The position numbers and the translations under genes are program-made. From Dyella sp. SG609 (GTDB lineage: Bacteria; Pseudomonadota; Gammaproteobacteria; Xanthomonadales; Rhodanobacteraceae), in assembly GCF_012275375.1 (NCBI RefSeq), contig NZ_JAAZQJ010000003.1:248001-312000 (forward strand): a DNA stretch of 64,000 bases, given 5' to 3'. Under the pieces are notes generated by a model that searched no databases, was not told where the DNA came from, and was given only the letters and a program-made list of their open reading frames with translations. Below, piece after piece: positions 46,748 through 56,142 of the stretch. Positions within the stretch are counted from its first letter, which is position 1, and each line of letters begins with the position of its first letter.

Positions 46748-49168
46748 TTACTTGAAGTTGATCGCCACGCGCGCAAACCACGAAGCGCCATTCAAGCCGA
46801 ACTGCACGGCTTCGTACTTGAAGCCATTGTCCGTCTCGTTCGGATCCTGCTTGCTCGGAAACTTGTCGAAGATATTCGAGCCGCCCACCGTCAACTTGAC
46901 TTGATCGTTGAAGTGATAGGTCAGCGCGACGTCGGCCGAGGTCTTGTCCGCGTAATGCTGGTTCGGCACCGGCGGTCCGCTGAAGGTGCCCAGCGTCATC
47001 GGCCCGAAGTAAATGAACTTCCAGCTCGCTTCCCATTGGCCCAGCGCATAGTCGAAGCCCAGGATCGCCTTCGAACTCGGCGCGCCGTCCTCCAGGAACA
47101 GCCGCTCGCGGTCCGACAGCAGCACGTCCTCGCGGCCGGCCAGCGCGGGCGGGGCGTGGATCTTCTTGACGCGGGTGAACGAGCGGTTGAAACCGAAGTT
47201 GGTGCGCAGCGTGCCGCCGCCCAGGTCCATGCGGTGGCTGGCGGTGAAGTCCAGGCCCTTGGTGCTGGTGTCCACCGAGTTGACGAAGAACTGCGCCTGG
47301 CCCACGCCCAGCTGCTGCAGGATGCCGCCGATGTTCGGGTCGGTGGTGTCGAAGCGGCCGCTGAGCACGATGCGGTCGTCGATATCGATGCGGTAGCCGT
47401 CCAGGGTGAACTGCAGATCGTTGCCGGGTGACCAGGTGGCGCCCAGCGTATAGCTCTTGGACTTCTCTTCCTTCAGCGGCGGAATGCCCGCGGCATTGGC
47501 GATGGTGCCGCCGTTCGGCGCCAGCACCACGTCCACCGGCTGGCCGCTCACGAAGTCGGTGAAGGTGGACGAGAACCAGCGCTGCTGCAGCGACGGCGCG
47601 CGGAAACCGGTGGACACGGAGCCGCGCAGCAGCAGCTTGTCGGTGGCGTGGAAGGCGCCGGCCAGCTTGCCGGTGGTGGTGGAGCCGAAATCGCTGTAGT
47701 GCTCGTAGCGCACGGCCGCGTCGGTGAGGAAGCGTTCCGTCCAGTCGGTTTCCACGTCGGCATAGGCCGCATAGCTGTGGCGGCTCTGGTTGGTGGCGTC
47801 GCCGGGCTGGAAGCCGGGAAAGCCCTGGCTGCCAGCATTGCCGCCGCCGGGGCCGTCGGCGTCGATGTACGAGCCGCGTTCGCCGGGCGTGATGCGGTAG
47901 TTCTCGCGGCGGTATTCCGCGCCGAAGGCGATGTTGAGGCCGGCCAGGATGTCGCCGTAGTAGCGCGACAGATCCAGGTTGGTGGTTTCCTGCTCGAACG
48001 AGAAGCCGCCGGCATGGAAGCGGTTGGGGCTCAGGCCCGGGCCGCCGGTGAGCAGGTCGGCATTGGCGATGGAGGCGTTGAGCGTGTTGCTGATGATGTC
48101 CTGCAGCGCGTTGTAGCCGTAGGTCTGCGAGAGATCCGCGCGCCAGTCGCCGAAGTTGTCCCACACGCCGAGGATGGCGTAGCGGTCCTTGATGGCGCCG
48201 TTGATGTACGGCACGAAGCCGTCCGGATACATCGCCGCCGAGTTGCGCGAAGGAATGTCGTCCGAGCCGATGCCGCCGCGCGCGAACGCCGCCGACGAAG
48301 CCGAACGGTTTTGCACGCCGCCGGTGAAATACAGATGCGCCGATTCCGCCACCGGCACTTCGCCGTTGACGTACAGGGTTTCGTTGTCGACCTTGGTGTC
48401 GCCGATGGTGCGCGGATCGCCCGGGTCGGAACGGTTGGAACGCCCGCGCTTCTGCCACTCGCCGGTGATGCCCACGCTGCCGCCGTTGTCGAAGCGGAAG
48501 CCGCAGTACGCCGAGGTGAGGTAGTTCTTGCCGTCGCCGCGGGTGTATTCGCCGAAGCCCGCCACGCTTTCGCAGCCGGGGCTTTTCTTCAGCACGATAT
48601 TCATCACGCCGGCGATGGCGTCCGAGCCGTACTGCGCGGCGGCGCCGTCGCGCAGCACCTCCACGCGCTCGATCGCCAGCGCGGGAATCGCATTGAGGTC
48701 GGTGCCGGTATTGCCGCGGTTGCGCGCGCCGAACAGGTTCACCAGCGCCACGCTGTGGCGGCGCTTGCCGTTCTCCAGCACCAGGGTCTGGTCCGAGCCC
48801 AGGCCGCGCAGCGCCGCCGAGTCGACCAGGTCGGCGTTGTCCGAGCCGGTCTGGCGAACCGAGGTGAACGAGGGCACGGTGTACTGCAGGTTCTGCGCGA
48901 GATCGAATTGCGGGCTCTGTTCGGCCAGCTTCTGCATCGGGATGACGTCGACCGGCACGGGCGTTTCGGTCTCCGAACCGCCGATGCGGCGCGAACCGAG
49001 CACCGTCACGCCTTCGAGATTGGTGGCTTTCTTCTGGTCCGCCGACGGTGCGGCCGGATTCTGTGCGGTGCTGCCATTGCTGGCGTCCTGTGCCGCCGCC
49101 GTAGCGGCGAAGCCGGCCATGGCCAGCGCGATAGCGGTGCACAGCAAGGTCTTGCGCGAATAATGCAT
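46748..49168 (-). CDS. TonB-dependent outer-membrane receptor
   Basis: An 806-residue receptor. It has a signal peptide (MHYSRKTLLCTAIALAMAGF to AAAQ, about 27 residues) and a short linker with a TonB-box-like EGVTVLGSRR segment (about residues 50-60). The plug follows, with DSAALRGLGSDQTLVLENGK and VEVLRDGAAAQYGSDAIAGV, and then a 22-strand-type barrel ending WFARVAINFK. The substrate is unknown; the barrel resembles the many nutrient receptors of xanthomonads more than siderophore receptors. The ATG at 49168 has GGGGAGGG upstream. It converges on the two TonB-like genes. No dedicated ExbB/ExbD is nearby. Confidence 0.94.
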   Translation of the reverse strand: MHYSRKTLLCTAIALAMAGFAATAAAQDASNGSTAQNPAAPSADQKKATNLEGVTVLGSRRIGGSETETPVPVDVIPMQKLAEQSPQFDLAQNLQYTVPSFTSVRQTGSDNADLVDSAALRGLGSDQTLVLENGKRRHSVALVNLFGARNRGNTGTDLNAIPALAIERVEVLRDGAAAQYGSDAIAGVMNIVLKKSPGCESVAGFGEYTRGDGKNYLTSAYCGFRFDNGGSVGITGEWQKRGRSNRSDPGDPRTIGDTKVDNETLYVNGEVPVAESAHLYFTGGVQNRSASSAAFARGGIGSDDIPSRNSAAMYPDGFVPYINGAIKDRYAILGVWDNFGDWRADLSQTYGYNALQDIISNTLNASIANADLLTGGPGLSPNRFHAGGFSFEQETTNLDLSRYYGDILAGLNIAFGAEYRRENYRITPGERGSYIDADGPGGGNAGSQGFPGFQPGDATNQSRHSYAAYADVETDWTERFLTDAAVRYEHYSDFGSTTTGKLAGAFHATDKLLLRGSVSTGFRAPSLQQRWFSSTFTDFVSGQPVDVVLAPNGGTIANAAGIPPLKEEKSKSYTLGATWSPGNDLQFTLDGYRIDIDDRIVLSGRFDTTDPNIGGILQQLGVGQAQFFVNSVDTSTKGLDFTASHRMDLGGGTLRTNFGFNRSFTRVKKIHAPPALAGREDVLLSDRERLFLEDGAPSSKAILGFDYALGQWEASWKFIYFGPMTLGTFSGPPVPNQHYADKTSADVALTYHFNDQVKLTVGGSNIFDKFPSKQDPNETDNGFKYEAVQFGLNGASWFARVAINFK

Positions 49169-49292
49169 CCCACCCTCCCCGGTGTAGTGAATCCCCCCGG
49201 AGAGCGAGACTAAGCGACGCACGCCGCGCGTGAAAACCTGCGCAGCGCACATTTGTGCGATGTCAGCCATGCGCAAGCTTTGATGAAGGCCG

Positions 49293-49368
49293 GCGTAGGT
49301 TGGGGTGAGCGCAGCGAACCCCAACGTTGCGCGGTGTTGGGGTTCGCTGCGCTCACCCCAACCTACGC
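49293..49368. repeat. GTAGGTTGGGG perfect 33-bp hairpin
   Basis: Arms at 49293-49325 and 49336-49368 are exact inverted copies with a 10-base loop. It lies between the TonB-dependent receptor start and the stop of the upstream oxidoreductase gene, both on the minus strand, so it could end the oxidoreductase transcript. Confidence 0.9.
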
Positions 49369-49381
49369 GCTACGCGCCACC

Positions 49382-51691
49382 TCACAGCAGACGCAGCAAT
49401 TCCCTCATCAGCGGCAGCCTGCGCACGCGCACCGCGCTCACGCGGAACACCGCATTGGCCAGCGCGGGCGCGGCGGTGGGCATGGCCAGGAAGCTGGCGC
49501 CGGCGGGGTCGCGGTCGCCCGGCACGATGATCACGTCCATCGCATCGGGCAGCTGCGCCATGCTGGCCAGCGGATAGTCCTTGTAGCTGCGCTGCTGCGG
49601 CTGGCCGTCCTTGAAGGTGACGGCGAGATTGAGCGCGGCGGAGAGCGCATCCAGCGTGGCGCCGGCGATCTGTCCTTCCAGGCCCAGCGGATTGATCACG
49701 CGGCCCACGTCGACCGCGCACACCACGCGCTCGATATTGAGCTTCTGGCCCTGTAGCGACGTCTCCACCGCATGCGCCACGTAGGCGCCGTCCATATGCC
49801 AGCAGGCGATGCCCAGGCCATTGACGGTGCGCAGCCAGTTCTTCCACTCGATGCGGTCGGCCACCAGCTTGAGCACATTGAGCAGGCGGCCCGTGTCGAA
49901 AGTGCCGCCGCCCTGCAGCGGCACCTGGCGCGCGTCGCCGAGCAGGCGCAGGCGCGTGGCCAGCGGGTCTTCCTTCAGCGCATTGGCGATCTCGTCGACG
50001 AAGCTTTCCACCGCGAACGCATTGGCCACGTGCGGCATGCCGCGATGCGGGCCGCGCGGCAGCGCCGATTGCAGCGCGTACCAGTCGCTGCGGTAATTGG
50101 GCACCAGGCCGGCGGGCAGCTGGTTGACGTCCACTTCGGACGTCCACAGCCGCTGTTCCGGCGCGCCGCGGCGCGCGAGCGCGGAGGCGCTGGCCATGCG
50201 CTGGTCCCAGGTGACGATCTGGCGCTTGGCGTCCAACGTGGCGCTGAGCCTATGCACGCTGGCGGAGCGGTAGTAGTCGTGCGCGAGGTCTTCCTCGCGC
50301 GTCCACAGCAGGCGCACGGGGCGGTCGGCCAGCTTGGCCAGCATCACCGCCTCGGCGACGAAGTCGTGGTCCAGCCGGCGGCCGTAGCCGCCGCCGACGC
50401 GCGGCACGCGGATCTCGATCTGGTCCGGCTTGAAGCCGGTCAGCCGCTGCACCACCGACCATGCGCGCTGCGGCGCCTGGGTCGGCGCGACCAGCACGGC
50501 GCGGTCCTTGTCCACGCGCACCAGGCAGTTCATCGGCTCGGCGGTGGCGTGGGCAAGCCAGGGCTGCACGTAGGTGGCGTCGACGCGGCGCGCGGCTTTC
50601 TTCGCCATGCCGTCGACGTCGCCGTCGTTGCGCACGCGGGTGGTGGGCGCAATGGGCTGGCTGGCAGGGTTGGCGGCCAGCTCCTTGGCGGAAGGCGTTT
50701 TCGCGCTGACCAGCTCGGTGGCCTGCTGCTCCAGCGCGGCGCTGGATTCGCTGCCGCTGGGGCCGGGCTTCCATTCGAGCTTGAGCCTGGCCCGCGCCTG
50801 CAGCGCGGACCAGGTGTCCTCGGCCAGCACGGCCACGGACGGCGCCAGCGGCGTTTCGCCGGGCAGCAGGCCGGGTTCGGGCTTGAGCTCGACCACCTTG
50901 AACACGCCCTTGACCGCTTCCGCTTCGCGGAAGTCCTTGTTGACCAGGCTGCCGTCGATCCACGGGCAGTGCACCAGCACGGCGACCAGTGCGTCGCCGA
51001 AATAGCTGTCGATGGCGAACTGGGTCTGGCCGGTGACGATGGCGCGCGCGTCGACGTCGCCGGCGGGCTGGCCGATGAGGGTGTAGCGGTCCGGCGTCTT
51101 CACCGCCACCGGTGCCGTGGGCGGGGCCACCTTGGAGGCGGCCTCGGCCAGCGAGCCGTAGTCGAAGCGGCGGCCGTCCGGCGAGATCACCGCGCCGCCC
51201 TGGGTGCGCAGGCGGTCGGCCGGCACGCCGAGGCGGCGCGCGGCGGCCTGCATCAGCAGCCAGCGGGCCAGCGCGCCGGCCTGGCGCAGGTCGGTCCAGG
51301 CGGCGGAAATCGAACTGCCGGTGCCGCCGAGCTGGTGGCCGTAGCTCCAGCGCGGTTCGCCGTTGCCGTTCTCCACGCCCAGGCCCAGCGGCACCACGCT
51401 CACGCGCGACCAGTCCGCGTCGAGTTCGTCGGCGACGATGCGCGGCAGCGAGGTGGCCACGCCGGTGCCGGTATCCGGATCGCGCGCGCCGATCAGCACG
51501 TTGCCGTCCGCGTCGATGCGCACATAGGCGCCCAGGCCGTACAGCGCGTCGCCGAGCATGGCCGGCGGCACCGGCGCATCGCCGGCCTCGGCGTAGCGCA
51601 CGCCGACGATCAGCGCGCCGGCGGTGCCGGCCAGCACCTGCAGGAAGCGGCGGCGCTGGGGCAGGGCAGGCGTGTCGGTGCGGCGGCTCAT
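49382..51691 (-). CDS. Molybdopterin-binding aldehyde/xanthine-dehydrogenase-type large subunit
   Basis: A 769-residue molybdenum hydroxylase subunit of the isoquinoline 1-oxidoreductase (IorB) type. A Tat signal is present: RRRFLQ at 13-18 followed by a hydrophobic stretch, so the folded enzyme is exported. Typical segments are GYGRRLDHDFVAEAVMLAK, LWTREEDLAHDYYRS and the C-terminal CAVDVGRVINPLGLEGQIAG. It would oxidise an aldehyde or N-heterocycle using water as oxygen source; the true substrate is unknown. It shares an ATGA with the small-subunit gene upstream. A cytochrome c subunit, often found with this type, is not in the window. Confidence 0.92.
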   Translation of the reverse strand: MSRRTDTPALPQRRRFLQVLAGTAGALIVGVRYAEAGDAPVPPAMLGDALYGLGAYVRIDADGNVLIGARDPDTGTGVATSLPRIVADELDADWSRVSVVPLGLGVENGNGEPRWSYGHQLGGTGSSISAAWTDLRQAGALARWLLMQAAARRLGVPADRLRTQGGAVISPDGRRFDYGSLAEAASKVAPPTAPVAVKTPDRYTLIGQPAGDVDARAIVTGQTQFAIDSYFGDALVAVLVHCPWIDGSLVNKDFREAEAVKGVFKVVELKPEPGLLPGETPLAPSVAVLAEDTWSALQARARLKLEWKPGPSGSESSAALEQQATELVSAKTPSAKELAANPASQPIAPTTRVRNDGDVDGMAKKAARRVDATYVQPWLAHATAEPMNCLVRVDKDRAVLVAPTQAPQRAWSVVQRLTGFKPDQIEIRVPRVGGGYGRRLDHDFVAEAVMLAKLADRPVRLLWTREEDLAHDYYRSASVHRLSATLDAKRQIVTWDQRMASASALARRGAPEQRLWTSEVDVNQLPAGLVPNYRSDWYALQSALPRGPHRGMPHVANAFAVESFVDEIANALKEDPLATRLRLLGDARQVPLQGGGTFDTGRLLNVLKLVADRIEWKNWLRTVNGLGIACWHMDGAYVAHAVETSLQGQKLNIERVVCAVDVGRVINPLGLEGQIAGATLDALSAALNLAVTFKDGQPQQRSYKDYPLASMAQLPDAMDVIIVPGDRDPAGASFLAMPTAAPALANAVFRVSAVRVRRLPLMRELLRLL

Positions 51692-52221
51692 GCGCGGCCT
51701 CCGGCCATCGCCGCGGCAGCGCGCTTGATGGCGCGGCGCACGCGGGTCTGGCAGCCGCAGCGGCACAGGTTGGGCAGCTGGTCGATCTGGTCGTCGGTGG
51801 GCTGGGGATGGCGGTTGAGCAGGTCCAGCGAGGCGATCAGCCAGCCCGGTGTGCAGTAGCCGCAGCCGATGGCGTCCTCGTCGACGAAGGCCTGCTGCAG
51901 CGGATGCAGCTTGCCGTCGGCGGCGGCAAGGCCTTCCACGGTGGTGATCTTCTTGTCGGCCAGCTCGTGCATGGGCACGCTCACCGCCGACACCGGCTTG
52001 TTGTTGACCAGCACCAGGTCGGCGCCGCCCAGGCCGTGGTCGCTGGCGTACTTGGTGCCGGTGAGGCGCAGCACGTCGCGCAGGTACCACAGCAGCGGCA
52101 TGTCCGGATCGCCGGTATGGCGGAACGGGCGGCCGTTGATCTCCACCGCGATGCCTTCGCGCACCTTCTCGGGGGTGATGCTGCTGGTCGGTTTGCTTGC
52201 CAGGGCCTGCGCCTGCGCCAT
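51688..52221 (-). CDS. Molybdenum hydroxylase small subunit lacking the N-terminal [2Fe-2S] cysteines
   Basis: A 177-residue partner of the large subunit. Family members carry two [2Fe-2S] clusters. The C-terminal one is intact (Cys120, Cys123 in IGCGYCTPG; Cys153, Cys155 in CRCG). The N-terminal plant-ferredoxin-like site is not: where relatives read GTKxGCGxGxCGAC...SC, this protein reads GTKYASDHGLGGADL and PVSAVSVPM, so all four ligands are replaced. The surrounding fold sequence is well kept, so this is not random decay. The ATG at 52221 has AAGGAGAG upstream. Confidence 0.9.
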   Translation of the reverse strand: MAQAQALASKPTSSITPEKVREGIAVEINGRPFRHTGDPDMPLLWYLRDVLRLTGTKYASDHGLGGADLVLVNNKPVSAVSVPMHELADKKITTVEGLAAADGKLHPLQQAFVDEDAIGCGYCTPGWLIASLDLLNRHPQPTDDQIDQLPNLCRCGCQTRVRRAIKRAAAAMAGGRA

Positions 52222-52336
52222 CGTGAAACTCTCCTTGCCGATCCGGTGCATTGTGGCATCGCGGGGGGCGGCTTGGGGACTACGCGGGGCGCCCGCGTTC
52301 ATACAGGCGCGGCTGCGCCGTCTTGAAAGTGAGAAG

Positions 52337-53662
52337 TCAGCTGGCCTGCGCGAGCGGGAACAGCCGGCGCCAGACGTAGTAGACCGGCACGCCGGCCACC
52401 ATGATCAGCACGCCGATGCCCGCATTGACGGGGTTGCTGCGCATGGTCTCGATCACCACCCAGCCGACTACGCCGACGAAGATCAGCGGCAGCAGCGGAT
52501 AACCCGGCACGCGGAAGCTCGCCTCCGCGCCCTGCGTGCGGCGATACCAGAACAGCGTGGCCACGCCCAGCGCGCAGGCCAGCCAGTCGCCGAAGGTGGC
52601 GTAGTCCAGCAGCTGGCCGTAGCTGCCCGACAGCGCCAGCAGCACGGCCCAGCCGGAGAGCAGCAGCAGCGCCACGTTCGGCGTGCGGTGCTGCGGATGC
52701 AGCTTCGCCACGCTGCGGAAGAACAGCCCGTCCGCGCCCATCACCTGCAGCACGCGCGCGCCGGCCACCAGGGTGATGTTGCAGAAGCCCAGCGTGGAGA
52801 CGGCGATGCCGATGGCAATGAGCTTGGCGCCGATCGGGCCGAACACGCGGTTCATCACGTCCGCCGCCGGCGTGGTGCTGGCGGCGAGGCCGGCATGGCC
52901 GAGCACGGCGAGGTAAGCGACATTGACCAGCGCATACGCCGCGATCACCAGCAGCATGCCCATGAACAACGACCGCGGCAGCGTCCGCTGCGGCTCGCGC
53001 ACTTCGCCCGCCAGATTATTGAGATAGGTAAAACCCGAATACGCGAACAGCACCGGCAGCGCCGCGCCGATAAAGCCGACGTTGCCGCGCGCCGGATCGG
53101 TGGCGAGCACGCCCGCGCCATTGGCGCCGGCCAGGAACAAGCCGCACACCACCAGCACCGCCACGGCGAGCAGCTTCAGCAGCGTAAACAGGTTCTGCAC
53201 CTGCGCGCCCAGCTTCAGGCCGAACAGATTGATGCCGGCCACGAACACCAGCGCGCCGGCGGCCAGCGGCTTGATCGTGCCCGGGGGCAGGCCGAACACG
53301 CCGGAGGCATAGCTGGCGAAGATCGTCGCCACCGCCGCGGCCGAGCCGGAATAGATCACCAGCAGCATGGTCCAGCCGAACAGGAAACCCGCCAGCGAAC
53401 CGAACGCTTCGCGCAGGTAGACATAGCTGCCGCCGGCATGCGGGCGGCGTGCGCCGAGTTCCGCGTAGCACAGCGCGCCGATCAGGGTGAGCACGCCCGC
53501 GCCCACCCACACCAGCAGCAGGGCCAGGCCCGATTCCGTGCGCTGCGCGGCGATGCCGGGATTCAGGAAGATCCCTCCGCCGATGATCCCGCCCACCACG
53601 ATCATGGCGGCGTCCCACGAAGTCAGTCGCCGCACGTAGCCGGATGCCGGGGTATCGCTCAT
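52337..53662 (-). CDS. APC-family amino-acid permease
   Basis: A 441-residue inner-membrane transporter with about 12 helices. The first helix carries the APC signature VVGGIIGGGIFLNPG, and helix 2 the RTESGLALLLVWVGAG segment. SGFTYLNNLAGEVREPQRTL is typical of basic/neutral amino-acid permeases (LAT-like/YfnA group). Substrate unassigned. The ATG at 53662 begins MSDTPASGYVRRLTSWDAAM. It precedes the oxidoreductase genes by 115 bases on the same strand, but I see no functional link. Confidence 0.92.
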   Translation of the reverse strand: MSDTPASGYVRRLTSWDAAMIVVGGIIGGGIFLNPGIAAQRTESGLALLLVWVGAGVLTLIGALCYAELGARRPHAGGSYVYLREAFGSLAGFLFGWTMLLVIYSGSAAAVATIFASYASGVFGLPPGTIKPLAAGALVFVAGINLFGLKLGAQVQNLFTLLKLLAVAVLVVCGLFLAGANGAGVLATDPARGNVGFIGAALPVLFAYSGFTYLNNLAGEVREPQRTLPRSLFMGMLLVIAAYALVNVAYLAVLGHAGLAASTTPAADVMNRVFGPIGAKLIAIGIAVSTLGFCNITLVAGARVLQVMGADGLFFRSVAKLHPQHRTPNVALLLLSGWAVLLALSGSYGQLLDYATFGDWLACALGVATLFWYRRTQGAEASFRVPGYPLLPLIFVGVVGWVVIETMRSNPVNAGIGVLIMVAGVPVYYVWRRLFPLAQAS

Positions 53663-53751
53663 GAAGGGGCCGCCCTGTGGATAAAAACTGGCGGCGAGCA
53701 TGGCGGGTTATGCGGGAGCGGGCAAGGGTGGCAGCAGCCTGGCGGCGCTGC

Positions 53752-53782
53752 AAAAAAAGACCGGCCCCTCGCGGGGCCGGTC
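53752..53782 (-). terminator. Terminator of the S53 peptidase gene
   Basis: Read on the minus strand: GACCGGCCCC, loop GCGA, GGGGCCGGTC, then seven T (53758-53752). Confidence 0.9.
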
Positions 53783-53807
53783 CAGGTCCTGTATCGCTGA
53801 AGACATC

Positions 53808-55736
53808 TCAGAACGCGCGCAGGAACAGATCGAAGTTCGCCACGTTCAACGTGCCGATGCCCGAGCCCGGCTCGTAGCCGCCGCTGCCCTGGTAGTACCA
53901 GTTGTCGCCCTGGCGGATGTCGTTGAAGCTGCTGAAGCTGCCGTAGCCGAAGATGTTCTGCAGCGCATACACCTGCGGATTCCAGAAGCCTACGCGGCGG
54001 TGCCCGCTCTGCGTCAGCAGCGCGCTGATGCCGTTGAGCTGCGGCGCCACGAAGCTGGTGCCGCCGTTGCCGGCGGTGGCGCCGCCGTCGACGGTGGACA
54101 CCACGATATAGCCGGTCTCCGGATCCGCATTGAGCGAGATGTCCGGCAGGTTGCGGCCATGGAAGTTGCCCGGCAGTTTCAGCAGCACCTGCGGACCGGT
54201 AGTGTCGTTGTAGGTCAGCGTCTGGTTCTTGGCGCTGGTGCGGATGCCCTGGGTGAACAGCTGGTAGAACGGCCGCTTCCAGTACACGCTCACGCCGCCG
54301 CCGGCGCCGACCGAGAACAGGTCGATCACGCCCTTGCCGACGTACTGGTCGAAGTAGTTCTGGATGTAATCCCAGCCCCACACCTGTTCCTTGGTGATCG
54401 ACTGCACCGGGCCGGTGCGGAACTTGTAGCTGAAGGGCGTGGTGGTGCCGCCCGCCGCGGTCATCAGCGGATCGGAAGCCGGCGAGTCAACGGTCAGCGG
54501 CGCGTTGAAGGTGCCCGGGGTGGTGCCGACGCCCAGGCCGCGCACGGTGTCGTACGCACCGGAGTCGCCGGTGGCGGCAAAGAACGACTGGCCCTGCACC
54601 GCGGCTTCCAGCAGGATCTGGTGCCAGATCTGCAGGTCGCCCACGTCGGTGGTGTCGGTGTTCTTGGCGCCGTCCACGTTCAGCGCGGCGAAGTTGAAGA
54701 TTTCCGGCAGGCCCCAGCTGGTGGAGATGGTGTCGGCCACGTTGTCCGACACCGCCTGCAGCGCGGCATTGGTGAAGCTGCTGCCGGAGTTGGGTGCGTG
54801 GTAGACCAGGATGTCCGCCTCGGGCGCCAGGCCGCCGGCTTGTTCCACGTCCAGCGAGGTCTCGCCGCTGCCGCCGTCGAAGGCGGCACCGCCGTCCACG
54901 GCCACCTTGACGATGCGGTTGGCCTTGGTGGTCAGGCCGATGCCGTCCCAGTAAGCCTGCGCGTCGGACGGATAGAAGTCCGACAGCGTGACGATGGCCA
55001 CCGTGGTGCCCTTGCCGGTGATGCCGCGCGCGTACAGCGGATTGATGTTGTAGAAGTTGGCGACGTCGCCCACGGTGTACTCGCCCGGGGTGCCCGTGGC
55101 GGTGGGATTGCCGGCGGCGGGCTTAGCCGCGGCGGCGATGCTGGCCTGGGCCTTGGCGGTCGCCTGCAGGGTGACCTTGGCCGCATCCGGCGTGCTGATG
55201 CGGTGCGACAGCACCTTGTGTTCGCTGCTCAGGCTGGAGCCGAGCAGCACGTTGTCGGCGATCGAAGCCGGCAGGGTCGGCGCCTTGGACGGGCGATGGA
55301 ACACATTGCCGTTTTCCGCCGACCGATAGTTGTGGATCGGCGCCTGGAAGGCCGTGGCGAACTGGCTGAGCGTGCCGCTGGTGCGGATCGCCATGCGGTT
55401 CGGCAGCAAGGTGCCGCTGAGCCCGTTCTGGCGCAGGAAGTCCTGCACCCGCTTGATCTCCTGGTCCGTCGCGCCGTACTTGTCGGCGAACTGGGCCGTG
55501 GTCAGGAAGCGGCGGAAGTTCGGATGGCCGGGCGTCACGGTCTGCTGGACGTACTGCTCCAGCTGTTCCTGGTTGTGCAGCTTCAGCACCAGGGTGACGT
55601 TGACCTTCTGGTCGGCATTGGCGGCGCCCAGATCGGCGGCCGGCTTGGTGCCGGCGGCGAAGGTAGCGGTGGAGACGGTGGCGAGCAGGAGCGTCAGGGA
55701 CGCGGCGAGGGTCTTGCGGTGAAGCTGGGCGAGCAT
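53808..55736 (-). CDS. Secreted S53 (sedolisin/pseudomonalisin-type) serine-carboxyl protease
   Basis: A 642-residue acid-acting endopeptidase precursor. Signal peptide (about 1-28); an activation pro-domain (about 45-195, with GHPNFRRFLTTAQFADKYG) that is normally removed by self-cleavage; and a subtilisin-fold catalytic domain. The S53 triad is complete: Glu292 and Asp296 in SGETSLDVEQ, Ser561 in NGGTSFVAPQ, and the oxyanion Asp391 in ATGDSG. A C-terminal calcium-site region (about 600-640) is present. Such enzymes are secreted by related bacteria to use protein. A strong terminator follows. Confidence 0.95.
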   Translation of the reverse strand: MLAQLHRKTLAASLTLLLATVSTATFAAGTKPAADLGAANADQKVNVTLVLKLHNQEQLEQYVQQTVTPGHPNFRRFLTTAQFADKYGATDQEIKRVQDFLRQNGLSGTLLPNRMAIRTSGTLSQFATAFQAPIHNYRSAENGNVFHRPSKAPTLPASIADNVLLGSSLSSEHKVLSHRISTPDAAKVTLQATAKAQASIAAAAKPAAGNPTATGTPGEYTVGDVANFYNINPLYARGITGKGTTVAIVTLSDFYPSDAQAYWDGIGLTTKANRIVKVAVDGGAAFDGGSGETSLDVEQAGGLAPEADILVYHAPNSGSSFTNAALQAVSDNVADTISTSWGLPEIFNFAALNVDGAKNTDTTDVGDLQIWHQILLEAAVQGQSFFAATGDSGAYDTVRGLGVGTTPGTFNAPLTVDSPASDPLMTAAGGTTTPFSYKFRTGPVQSITKEQVWGWDYIQNYFDQYVGKGVIDLFSVGAGGGVSVYWKRPFYQLFTQGIRTSAKNQTLTYNDTTGPQVLLKLPGNFHGRNLPDISLNADPETGYIVVSTVDGGATAGNGGTSFVAPQLNGISALLTQSGHRRVGFWNPQVYALQNIFGYGSFSSFNDIRQGDNWYYQGSGGYEPGSGIGTLNVANFDLFLRAF

Positions 55737-56142
55737 GTGCGTTCCTCCGTGGATGGACCCGGAAGCGCGGATGCGAACGGACGGCGAGGCGGCACATGCC
55801 GACGCCGCGCTCCGCGGCCGGGCCGGCTAAGCGCTGCTTTGGTCAATGCGAAGAACTTCCCCGCCGATACGTGGCTCCCCTGAACGCCGAGGTATCGGTA
55901 CCGGCAAAACTAGCGCGATGGCAGGCGCGCGCAAAGTAGGCGTAAGGCGAAATATTTTGCGAATCAGGCGACTGCAAAGCCTGGCCTTGGTTTCGATAAA
56001 TCACATCAAATTGATTTATAAGAATTTTCTCGCGAAGGAAATTGCGATATCGCGCGATATGAGGATTCTTTCGATGCATATGCCTTGCGGCTATCGGACA
56101 TCTGTCGGAGCGACCGCCATGCCGGCGGTCGCCCGCAGGCCC
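55737..56142. other. AT-rich intergenic region upstream of the S53 peptidase gene
   Basis: 406 bases with no gene I can support. About 55940-56090 is much more AT-rich than the rest of the window. It contains an inverted pair ATAAATCA/TGATTTAT (55996-56003/56012-56019), TATAAATCA-like -10 candidates on the minus strand, and GCGATATCGCGCGATAT. It probably holds the promoter of the S53 peptidase and possibly a regulator site. The exact promoter cannot be fixed. Confidence 0.4.
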
